Source: an uncultured Planctomycetia bacterium
GTDB lineage: Bacteria > Planctomycetota > UBA1135 > GCA-002686595
Assembly: GCA_937952135.1 (NCBI GenBank)
Contig: CALFYL010000411.1
Span: 1 to 8,342, forward strand
Reading direction: 5' to 3'
DNA length: 8,342 nucleotides
Shown here: piece after piece, positions 1 to 7,131 of the stretch
How positions within the stretch are numbered: the first letter of the stretch is position 1
How the letters are laid out: each line of letters opens with the position of its first letter
Made by a program: the position numbers and the translations under genes
Notes under the pieces: model-generated
Databases searched by the model: none
What the model was told of the DNA's origin: nothing
The model's input: only the letters and a program-made list of their open reading frames with translations

Positions 1-84
1 GGGCCGCACGTACTTCTCGGCGATCTCTCGCGCCTTGGCCGCCAGTTCCTTGGCCTGGTCACTGAAGACGATGTTGTCGCGCAT
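1..84 (-). CDS. Probable acyl-CoA dehydrogenase, N-terminal fragment (cut by window edge)
   Basis: Only the first 28 codons are in the window. They read from an ATG at 84-82 and begin MRDNIVFSDQ, ending AEKYVRP at the edge. A short lead-in followed by an amphipathic helix (roughly residues 9-25, rich in Ala, Lys and Glu) and a closing V/I-R-P is the usual start of the all-alpha N-terminal domain of acyl-CoA dehydrogenases, FAD enzymes that oxidise acyl-CoA thioesters and pass electrons to electron-transfer flavoprotein. A purine-rich AGGA lies about 10 nt upstream of the ATG, a usable ribosome-binding site. The gene is divergent from the protease. Catalytic Glu and FAD-binding segments lie outside the window, so the family call rests on the N-terminus alone. 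Other helix-starting proteins cannot be excluded. Confidence 0.6.
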   Translation of the reverse strand, partial: MRDNIVFSDQAKELAAKAREIAEKYVRP

Positions 85-135
85 GGCGGTGGGAATCCTG
101 TCGAACGAAGTGGACGAAGCGAAAAAAGGGCGGGG

Positions 136-141
136 ATTGTA
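136..141 (-). promoter_or_regulatory. Candidate -10 box (TACAAT) for the minus-strand acyl-CoA dehydrogenase gene
   Basis: Read on the minus strand this hexamer is TACAAT, a 5/6 match to the sigma-70 -10 consensus in otherwise very GC-rich DNA. It lies about 50 nt upstream of the ATG at 84. A start site near 129 would give a leader of roughly 45 nt that includes a run of six T on the minus strand (122-127). No good -35 hexamer is visible at 16-18 bp spacing, so this is only a candidate. Confidence 0.3.
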
Positions 142-235
142 GCGCGTGGAGCTGGCCCGGCGCGCCGCGCTGCGAGCGCATCAGCGCGAGGTCGAAGGCC
201 CGAGATCCGGCGAAGAAGTGCGTAACGGCGGCCGA

Positions 236-282
236 CCCGCGGGACTTTCCCCAGCGGGCGCTGCTTGCGGGAAGACCGCGGG
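236..282 (+). repeat. Imperfect inverted repeat (stem-loop) in the protease 5' leader
   Basis: CCCGCGG at 236-242 pairs with CCGCGGG at 276-282 (7 bp). After a small asymmetric internal loop, TTCCC at 247-251 pairs with GGGAA at 269-273 (5 bp). A further AGCG/CGCT pairing (253-256 with 259-262) is possible in the apex. The structure ends 52 nt before the protease ATG. No T-run follows it, so it is not a classical terminator. It could be a leader structure, or a chance product of the GC content. Confidence 0.3.
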
Positions 283-321
283 CTCGACGCGTCCGCAGTT
301 GTCGTCCCCCACCCCGAGCAC

Positions 322-325
322 GGAG
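322..325 (+). promoter_or_regulatory. Shine-Dalgarno that fixes the protease start
   Basis: GGAG ends 9 nt before the ATG at 335, a standard spacing. It supports starting the protease at 335 rather than at the in-frame GTG at 146. The extra 63 residues from the GTG would be Arg/Pro/Gly-rich, resemble no domain, and would bury the hydrophobic export signal. Confidence 0.6.
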
Positions 326-334
326 CCCATCGCC

Positions 335-3300
335 ATGCTTCTGGCCACAGCCATCGCAGCCATCCACCTCGTTCAAGACGCATCGCTCGCGCGCGCAGGC
401 GCCGAACGGCCTCACCCCCAGTCCCAACGCGCGCCGGAGCTCGTCGAAGGCGGCGAGTACTTCTTCGAAGCGGTCGACGCATCGGCGGATGCGCCGCCGC
501 CCCCGCTCCAGGCGGTGTACGAGCCGGGCCCGAACGGCGACGTGCTCGTCGCTGAGGCGAGCGGCGACCCGTACTTCCTCGGCTTCGCCGCGGGCCCCTA
601 TCACCCGCCCGCGGACGAACGCATCGATCCGGAGTGGCTCGCGCGCGTTCAGAGCTTCTACGCCGACGGTCGACCGCAGCAGGAGACCTACGCCTTCGTG
701 ATGTTCTCCAAGCGCATCACGCCGGAACGGCTCGAGCAGCTCGCCTCGCTCGGCGCGCGCGCGATCGAGTTCCACCCGCACTACAGCATGAAGGTCGCGC
801 TCACGCCGCTCGCGATCGATGCGCTCGCGCAGCTCGACTTCGTGCGTTGGATCGGCGCGCCGCGCGGCTGGCAACGCGTCCACCCCGCGCTGACCGCGGC
901 GATCGAGGCCACCGCGCCGGGCAAGGCCGTGGACGTGTGGATCAACGTCTACGACTCGGATCTGGGCCCCGCAGCGACCTCGCGCCCGGCCGGCGAGACC
1001 CGTTTCGGCGATGCGAACGGCGAGCAGGTGCTCGAAGACGCCGCGCAAGCGCCGCAGATCTGGCTCTCGAACGGCTGGCAACAGCGAGCGCTCGAGGAGC
1101 TCGGCGTCGAGGTGCGCGAGTACGTCGACGACCTGCGCGCGTTCCGTTGCCGCATCCAGCCTGCGGCGCTCGAACTGCTGCTCACGCGCGACTTCGTGCA
1201 GTTCGTCGAGCCCGACCTCCCGCCCACGCTCGCGCACGAGGAGTCGATGGCGATGATCCTCGCCGACCGAACGCGTCTGAGCTACGACGCGAGCGGCGCA
1301 GCGATCGCCGGGCAAGTCGACTCCGGCATCGAGTACTCGCATCAGGGCATCACCGGCTACTTCTGGTGGCAGAACAACTACACCGCCGAGGGCGGCACGG
1401 ACGACTTGTGCGGCCACGGCACGCACGTCGCAGGAACGCTCCACGGCAGCGGCGCCGTCGAGGACAGCTACGAAGGTGTGGCCAACGGACTGGGTTGGGG
1501 CGCCACGGGACGCTTCTTCAACGTGAAGCACTTCTCCGGCGGCGGCTGCTCCTCGAGCGGAACCTCGCTCGCGACGATCATGAGCGGCCTGCACAACGCC
1601 GTGACGGACGGCAGCGGCAACGTCACGCAACGTCCCCACGTGGTCAATCACTCCTGGGGCACGGTCGGGGCGTCCACGTGGATCGGCACCGAGACCGATG
1701 CGCGCGAGATCGACTCCGAGGTCTACACGTACGGCCAACTGCACGTGTGGGCCGCCGGAAACGAAGGCTCTTCGGGCGGCACGATGCGCTTGCAAGCCGC
1801 GGCGAAGAACGCGTTCACCGTCGGAGGCGTGCGCGACTATCGCTCGGGCTCGGAAGACCCCGGCTCGCTGTACTCGTCGTCGAGCCGCGGCCCGACGGGA
1901 GACAACCGCTGGAAGCCGAACGTCTGCGCTCCAGCGACGAACATCCGCTCAGCGGACGCCGACAACCTCACCGGCTACACGAACAAGTCCGGCACGAGCA
2001 TGGCGGCTCCGCACGTGACCGGCCTCGCCGCGACGTTGTGCGAGCACTTCTCGTTCCTGCGCTACAACCCGCCGACGCTCGGCGCAGTGTTGATGGCCTC
2101 GGCGATGACCAAGGACAACTTCCTCCTCGGCGTGCCGAGCAGCAGCTCGACGCACCACCTCAACACGTACGGCGCCGGACGCGTCGAGGCGCACAACGCG
2201 CACGTGCTCACCGGGGGCACGAGCCTGTACATGTGGGGCTGGACGCAGGGAACGAGCGGGCTCAACTACGTCGACGTGCCGATCAGCTCCGGCGCCACCA
2301 AGCTCGTGGTGTGCATGTTCTACACCGAGCCGGCGGCCTCGTCGGGCGCATCGAGCGCGCTGATCAACAACCTCAATCTCTACCTCGACGAGCCCCCGAT
2401 CACGGCGGGCGCGACCGGCGAGTGGAGCGCGCAGCAGAGCTCGATCAACAACGTCGAGATCCGTGCGCTGACCAATCCCAGCGCTGGAACTTGGCGCTTG
2501 AAGGTCAACTCGGCCAGCGCGACGACGAACTCCCGCGTCGGACTGTGCGCGTTCATCGTGTACGACGACACGACGCCGGACGGCTCGCTGAACGTCACGG
2601 CGAACGACATCTACGTGCGACCGAACGACACGGTCTCGATCACGGCTTCGGCCTACAACCCCGAGTACATCGCGTCCGCAGTGTTCTTCGACTCGACGTC
2701 GAGCGGCGACACGCTGCAGACCTCGACCATGACGCTCGAGGACGGCGCTTCGGCCAGCTACATGCTGAACGCGCACGGCGGCCGCGACGTGCTGGTCGGC
2801 GACATCCGTCCGAACGACTTCCGCACCGTGAACTGGACCACGCGCTGGGCCTCGGAAGGCGCCAAGACGTGGAGCGTGAACGCGCGCTCGGACAACTGGG
2901 TCGACAAGACCGACAGCGTGACGGTCTACGTCGACGGGACCCCGCCGGCGGCGCCGGTGAACCTGACCTCGACGACCCACACGGCGGGCCAGTGGTCGAA
3001 CAACCCGAACATCACGTTCACGTGGGGCGCTTCGACGGATGCGCTCTCGGGGCTCGACGGCTACAGCGTGCTGCTCTCGAACGGCCTCGCGAGTCTGCCC
3101 GACTCCGTGAAGGACATCGGCGCGGTCACGAGCTACTCCACGACGCTCCCGGGAACGGCCGGCAGCTTCGCGTTCAGCGTGCGGCCGGTGGACCGCTCGG
3201 GGAACTGGTTGAACACGCTGCACTTCACGGGCTTCTACGGCTTCGACACGATCGCGCCGACGACGCCCGGCGTGATCAGTTCGTCGACGCACACCGCAGG

Positions 3301-3985
3301 CGTGCAGTCGTGCGTGACCGCAGTGAACGTGAACTGGAGCGCGTCGTCGGACGCCAACGCGGGTCTAGCGGGCTACCTGGGAGTGTGGGACACCTCGCCC
3401 AGCACGAACCCGACGGGCGCGCCAAACCTCCTTGCGACGGCCACGAGCTGGGGCGTGAACATCGGCTCGTCGACGAACGCGCGCTACCTCCATCTGCGCG
3501 CCGTGGACAACGCCGGCAACTACTCGCAGACGCGGCACTTCGGGCCCGTGTTCGCCAACACGAACTCGGTCTCGACCTACTGCACCGGCAAGCTCAATTC
3601 GCTCGGCTGCACGCCGACCATGCTCACCAACGGAGCGCAACCCTCGCGTAGCTCGGGCACGTTCACCGTCCTGTGCTCGAACACGCTCAACCAGAAGCTG
3701 GGATTGCTCTTCTGGGGCTCGGCGCCTCTCGCTGCGCCGTTCCAGGGCGGGACCTTGTGCGTCGCCTCACCGACGTTGCGAACTGCCGCGATCTCCAGCG
3801 GAGGCAACGCGCCGCCGGCGAACGACTGCAGCGGCTCGTACGCGTTCACCTTCTCGACGGCGTACATGAACTCGGTCGGCCTCGCGCCGGGCCAGACGCG
3901 CTACGCCCAGTGGTGGATGCGCGATCCGGCGAGCCCGTCGACCACCGGGCTGTCGAACGCGGTGCGGTTCACCGTGTGCGAGTGA
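335..3985 (+). CDS. Secreted S8 (subtilisin-like, KP-43-type) serine protease with Ig/FN3-like domains and a C-terminal six-Cys module
   Basis: A 1216-aa exported endopeptidase. Residues 1-25 (start MLLATAIAAIHLV) form a hydrophobic segment with a plausible Ala-X-Ala cleavage near ARAGA. This looks like a Sec signal, although the n-region lacks a basic residue. Residues about 117-178 and 197-295 look like two propeptide modules. The S8 catalytic domain follows: Asp329 in QVDSGIE, His361 in CGHGTHVAGT, oxyanion Asn476 in WAAGNEG and Ser555 in GTSMAAPH. The spacing matches subtilases and the SSRGPTGDNRWKP stretch resembles the KP-43 group. Residues about 628-745 resemble the KP-43 C-terminal beta-barrel (INNLNLYL, then AGTWRLKV). 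An Ig-like segment (about 746-868) and two FN3-like repeats (about 870-970 and 973-1080) precede a 135-residue module with six Cys (1083, 1092, 1114, 1142, 1165, 1215). The triad is complete, so it should be active. It probably degrades extracellular or periplasmic protein. Substrate is unknown, and no operon partner is visible. Confidence 0.92.
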   Translation: MLLATAIAAIHLVQDASLARAGAERPHPQSQRAPELVEGGEYFFEAVDASADAPPPPLQAVYEPGPNGDVLVAEASGDPYFLGFAAGPYHPPADERIDPEWLARVQSFYADGRPQQETYAFVMFSKRITPERLEQLASLGARAIEFHPHYSMKVALTPLAIDALAQLDFVRWIGAPRGWQRVHPALTAAIEATAPGKAVDVWINVYDSDLGPAATSRPAGETRFGDANGEQVLEDAAQAPQIWLSNGWQQRALEELGVEVREYVDDLRAFRCRIQPAALELLLTRDFVQFVEPDLPPTLAHEESMAMILADRTRLSYDASGAAIAGQVDSGIEYSHQGITGYFWWQNNYTAEGGTDDLCGHGTHVAGTLHGSGAVEDSYEGVANGLGWGATGRFFNVKHFSGGGCSSSGTSLATIMSGLHNAVTDGSGNVTQRPHVVNHSWGTVGASTWIGTETDAREIDSEVYTYGQLHVWAAGNEGSSGGTMRLQAAAKNAFTVGGVRDYRSGSEDPGSLYSSSSRGPTGDNRWKPNVCAPATNIRSADADNLTGYTNKSGTSMAAPHVTGLAATLCEHFSFLRYNPPTLGAVLMASAMTKDNFLLGVPSSSSTHHLNTYGAGRVEAHNAHVLTGGTSLYMWGWTQGTSGLNYVDVPISSGATKLVVCMFYTEPAASSGASSALINNLNLYLDEPPITAGATGEWSAQQSSINNVEIRALTNPSAGTWRLKVNSASATTNSRVGLCAFIVYDDTTPDGSLNVTANDIYVRPNDTVSITASAYNPEYIASAVFFDSTSSGDTLQTSTMTLEDGASASYMLNAHGGRDVLVGDIRPNDFRTVNWTTRWASEGAKTWSVNARSDNWVDKTDSVTVYVDGTPPAAPVNLTSTTHTAGQWSNNPNITFTWGASTDALSGLDGYSVLLSNGLASLPDSVKDIGAVTSYSTTLPGTAGSFAFSVRPVDRSGNWLNTLHFTGFYGFDTIAPTTPGVISSSTHTAGVQSCVTAVNVNWSASSDANAGLAGYLGVWDTSPSTNPTGAPNLLATATSWGVNIGSSTNARYLHLRAVDNAGNYSQTRHFGPVFANTNSVSTYCTGKLNSLGCTPTMLTNGAQPSRSSGTFTVLCSNTLNQKLGLLFWGSAPLAAPFQGGTLCVASPTLRTAAISSGGNAPPANDCSGSYAFTFSTAYMNSVGLAPGQTRYAQWWMRDPASPSTTGLSNAVRFTVCE

Positions 3986-4018
3986 CCGCGCACGCGCAGG
4001 CACAAGTCCGGTAGAGAT

Positions 4019-4054
4019 GCGGCCGGGTTCGCGCGCGAGCGTGGGCCCGGCCGC
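4019..4054. terminator. GC-rich hairpin between the convergent protease and kinase genes (possible bidirectional terminator)
   Basis: GCGGCCGGG at 4019-4027 is perfectly complementary to CCCGGCCGC at 4046-4054, a 9-bp all-GC stem around an 18-nt loop. It lies in the 87-bp gap between the two stop codons (TGA at 3983-3985 on plus, and at 4075-4073 on minus). There is no clear T-run on either side; the minus-strand flank ATCTCTACC is only mildly T-rich. The position favours a terminator, but the missing T-tract makes strict intrinsic function uncertain. Confidence 0.45.
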
Positions 4055-4072
4055 TCGCATGCCGCGCCAGCT

Positions 4073-7048
4073 TCATTCCTCGATGGCGCCGACTTCCAGG
4101 AGCCACGCTCGAACCAACTCGAGCTCGCACAGGGGCGCAAGCGCCGCCGAGCGCGCCAGCTCCATCGCGTCGCGGCCCGACTCGACCGCGAGCCTGAGCC
4201 CGCCCACGAGATCGCGCACGGCGTCGTCGACGGCGCGCAGGTCGTCTCCCTGCGCGCGGGAGAGCGCCAACTGAAGCAGCGCGCAGCGTTGGTCGAGCGA
4301 CCAGCGGCGCGCGGTGCGGTCCGGATTGCGCTCGTCGAAGCGGTCGAGCGCCTCGAAGCCGCGCCGCCAGTCCTCGAGCGCGAGCAACGCCTCCACGCGC
4401 GCGATCCCCAACGGCCGTTGCTGACCGGCGAACGCGGCGTTGCTCGGAGCGATCCCCCGTGCGATCTCGAGCTGGCGCTCGGCCTCGTCCAACAGCTCGA
4501 GCGCTTCGCGCGCGCGTCCATCGGCCAGCTCGAACTTGGCGACGTTGTTGAGCGTCGCGCACAGCTTCGAACGGTGGTCGGCGGACTGCGGGGCGAGCTC
4601 CACCAGACGTTTCGCGCCGCCGAGCGACAGCTCTGCGAACTCGCGGGCTTCGTGCATCCGCTTCGTGCGGGCCAAGTGCACGCACAGATTGGCTGAGCTG
4701 CTGGTCAAGCCCGAGCTGTACAGCGCGCGCAGCGGGAAGCGCTCGATCAGCTCGCGATAGATCCCGACCGCCTCGCGCAGCGCCGACTCTGCGCCCAACG
4801 CGCTCGGTTCGAACCGATCGTCGATCTCCTTGCGCGAGAGGAACAGGCCCAGGTTGCCGAGCGCCGACGCGAGCGACTCGCGCTTGCGCGGATCCTCGGG
4901 CTCGAGATCGCTCGCGCGCCGCAACAGCGCCAGAGCTTCCAAATGCGCCGCCTCGGCCTCGCGCGCAGGCGCCTTCACCTGCCTCATCACCGCGAACGAC
5001 AGCGCAGCGGTCCCGACGTCGTGCAAAGACCGCGCATCGACACTGTCGTCGTCAGAGTCCGCCGCAAGCAGGTCCAACCCCTGGCGCGAGTGCGCCAGCG
5101 CCTCGTCGACGCGGCCCGAGTCGCGCAGCACGAACGCGAGCTGCTGGTACGTCACCGGGCGCTGACGGCGCACGAAGCGCGCGTGCCGTGGCTCGCGGCC
5201 CAACGGCTCCATGCGCGCGATCGCCTCGCGCATCATTTGCTCCGCGTGATCGAACTGTTGCAGCGCGAGCAGCACCGATCCGCTCTGGCACAGCGCCGAG
5301 ACGAGCTCCATCTCGAACTCCTCGGACTCGAAACCCTCAGCCTCGAGCGCGCGCATCCGCTCGACCGCACCTTCCGCGCTCGCGCGGGCCGCGACCAGGT
5401 CACCCAGCTCCTCGCGAATCACGCTCACCTTGCGCTCGGTGACCGCCGAACGGAATCGCACCTGCGCATCGCCCTCGCGCTGGGCGACGAAGCGCTCGTA
5501 GAAGCTCAACGCGTCTTCGAGCAGCTCGCGCCGCACTCCCTCCATTTGCGGCACGTCCTCGAGCTTGGTCGCTCCGACGCGCGTCAGCATCGTGTCGACC
5601 GCGTCGAGCGCGTACTCGAGGTTCTGCACGGCGGCGCCGCGCTGCAGCTCTTCGCCCTCCAGCGCGCGTGCGAGCTCGCTCTGTCGCCGCTCGAGTTCGT
5701 CATTGGCGCGCTCGAGTTCGAGGTTGCGCTGCGCGGCGAGTTGATTGGCCACGCTCACGTCCTCGCGCAGCTCGCGTTCCTTGTCGGCGGCCCGACTCTG
5801 GATGACGCCGAACACCAAAGGGCCGCCGAGCACGATCACGGCGGCGAGCCCGCTCGCCACGGCGTGCGCCGGGTTGCGACGCGCCCAACTCCAGGCTTGC
5901 TCGGCCGGACTCGCGCGCCGGGCTTCGATCGGCTCGCCGGAGAGCACGTGCGACAGATCGCGTGCGAGGTCGGCCGCCGACGCGTACCGATGGCGTTGCT
6001 CCGGCGCCATCGCCGCTTCCACGACCGCCGCGAGATCGCGCGGCGCGGCGGTGAGTCGCGGCGCTCGCGCGGAGACGATCATCGCGCGCAGGCGGGTCTG
6101 ATCGGGCGCCTCGAACGGCCGACGCAGCGACAGCATCTCGTAGAGCGTCACTCCCAGCCCGTACACATCGGTCCGCGGCCCGATGTCGTCCACGCGGCCT
6201 TCGATCTGCTCGGGCGCCATGTACGGCAGCGAGCCGAGCGCGGCGCCGGTGCGGGTGAGCGCGTCGACCCCGCTCGCAGTCGCGAGCCCGAAGTCCACCA
6301 GCAGCACTCGACCGTCGCGCGTCAGCATCACGTTCGATGGCTTGACGTCGCGGTGAACGACTCCGCGCTGGTGCGCGTGCTCGAGCGCCTGCGCGAGCTC
6401 GCGAGCGATCCACGCACACGCGCTGCGCCAGGGCAGGTCGAACGGCGCGCCGCGCGCAGGTTCGATCGCGTGCTCACGCCCTCCGCGCGCTTCGAGCGCC
6501 TCGAGCAGATCCGCGCCTCGCGGCGACTCACGCCGCTGCGCCGCGATCCAGGCGAGCAACTCGCCGAGCGCCGCACCGTCCACGAGTTCCATCGCGAGGT
6601 ACGGCAGACCGCCCGCTTCTCCGACGGTGTGAATCTGCGCGATGCCCGGATGCGACAGACGCGCGACCGCTTGCGCTTCGCGCTGGAATCGGGCGCGCGC
6701 GCCGGGGAAGTACAACTGCTCGGGTCGGATCAACTTGAGCGCGACGTGCCGCCCCAGCGTGAGCTGCTCGGCGAGAAACACCTCGCCCATGCCGCCGCCG
6801 CCCAGGCGCCGCAGCAAACGAAAATCGCCGAGTCTCTCGGGGAAATCGCCGGATCGCGCGGGCGCGCCGAGTCCCACCGAGCGCAGCAGTTCGAGCCTGC
6901 GACGGAGAACTTCGGCGTGCTCGGGGTGTTGCGCGAGGAAGCTCTCGAGCTGCGCGGCATCGTGCTCGACGATCGACAGACACTGCGCCAGGAGCTCGTC
7001 CACGGCGTCATCCGCGGGGTCCGGTCGATCTTGCTCGCGGGAGGTCAT
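4073..7048 (-). CDS. Membrane Ser/Thr protein kinase with coiled coil and TPR-type tail (PknB-like, ECF-sigma-linked)
   Basis: A 991-aa Hanks-type kinase. After a helical N-terminus (about 1-70, with an LAQHPEHAEVLRRRLELL stretch), the kinase domain spans about 76-370. It has the Gly-rich loop GGGGMGEV (83-90), ATP-anchoring Lys105 in VALK, Glu124, HRDVKPSN (232-239, catalytic Asp234), DFG (252-254) and APE (278-280). All catalytic residues are present, so it should phosphorylate Ser/Thr. An insert of about 40 residues (167-206) separates the N-lobe region from the catalytic loop. One transmembrane helix (about 396-417) is followed by a charged coiled coil (about 420-470). Helical repeats with TPR character run to the end and would lie outside the cytoplasmic membrane. 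The gene is divergent from an ECF sigma factor gene 83 bp away, which suggests a role in sigma control. No Shine-Dalgarno is seen at the ATG, but no longer in-frame start is available. The TPR assignment is by pattern only. Confidence 0.92.
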   Translation of the reverse strand: MTSREQDRPDPADDAVDELLAQCLSIVEHDAAQLESFLAQHPEHAEVLRRRLELLRSVGLGAPARSGDFPERLGDFRLLRRLGGGGMGEVFLAEQLTLGRHVALKLIRPEQLYFPGARARFQREAQAVARLSHPGIAQIHTVGEAGGLPYLAMELVDGAALGELLAWIAAQRRESPRGADLLEALEARGGREHAIEPARGAPFDLPWRSACAWIARELAQALEHAHQRGVVHRDVKPSNVMLTRDGRVLLVDFGLATASGVDALTRTGAALGSLPYMAPEQIEGRVDDIGPRTDVYGLGVTLYEMLSLRRPFEAPDQTRLRAMIVSARAPRLTAAPRDLAAVVEAAMAPEQRHRYASAADLARDLSHVLSGEPIEARRASPAEQAWSWARRNPAHAVASGLAAVIVLGGPLVFGVIQSRAADKERELREDVSVANQLAAQRNLELERANDELERRQSELARALEGEELQRGAAVQNLEYALDAVDTMLTRVGATKLEDVPQMEGVRRELLEDALSFYERFVAQREGDAQVRFRSAVTERKVSVIREELGDLVAARASAEGAVERMRALEAEGFESEEFEMELVSALCQSGSVLLALQQFDHAEQMMREAIARMEPLGREPRHARFVRRQRPVTYQQLAFVLRDSGRVDEALAHSRQGLDLLAADSDDDSVDARSLHDVGTAALSFAVMRQVKAPAREAEAAHLEALALLRRASDLEPEDPRKRESLASALGNLGLFLSRKEIDDRFEPSALGAESALREAVGIYRELIERFPLRALYSSGLTSSSANLCVHLARTKRMHEAREFAELSLGGAKRLVELAPQSADHRSKLCATLNNVAKFELADGRAREALELLDEAERQLEIARGIAPSNAAFAGQQRPLGIARVEALLALEDWRRGFEALDRFDERNPDRTARRWSLDQRCALLQLALSRAQGDDLRAVDDAVRDLVGGLRLAVESGRDAMELARSAALAPLCELELVRAWLLEVGAIEE

Positions 7049-7087
7049 GCGCCGCGCGGCACGCTCAACGAGCCGTGCTCCGGGCCG

Positions 7088-7097
7088 ATGCTACCAT
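7088..7097. promoter_or_regulatory. Overlapping divergent -10-like hexamers between kinase and sigma genes
   Basis: This is the least GC-rich patch of the 83-bp divergent region (7049-7131). TACCAT (7092-7097, plus) and TAGCAT (7093-7088, minus) each match the sigma-70 -10 box at 4 of 6 positions and share two base pairs. Start sites placed by these boxes would leave leaders of about 30 nt for both genes. No convincing -35 box or ECF-type GGAAC element is visible, so this is weak evidence. Confidence 0.2.
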
Positions 7098-7131
7098 CGA
7101 GATCGAAGGCGGGTCCGCGCCCGCGAGCGAT

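Noticed and set aside
146..334. N-terminal extension of the protease from a GTG at 146
   Set aside because: The 63 extra residues are low-complexity and would bury the export signal. The ATG at 335 has a well-spaced GGAG.
59..1795. A 578-codon minus-strand open frame opposite the protease N-terminal half
   Set aside because: Its composition is Arg/Val/Ala-rich and low-complexity and it has no recognisable domain. It also overlaps the convincing acyl-CoA dehydrogenase start. It is an antisense shadow.
1949..3292. A 447-codon minus-strand open frame opposite the middle of the protease
   Set aside because: It is almost entirely Arg, Val, Ala, Gly and His, typical of the reverse complement of GC-rich coding DNA.
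634..3651. A 1005-codon open frame on the plus strand inside the protease gene
   Set aside because: It is Arg- and Ala-rich with no motif, and lies in another frame of a gene with a complete catalytic triad. GC-rich codon bias removes stops from alternate frames.
7075..7131. N-terminal extension of the sigma factor from a GTG at 7075
   Set aside because: The 19 extra residues are not sigma-like, no ribosome-binding site precedes the GTG, and it would leave only 26 bp for two divergent promoters.
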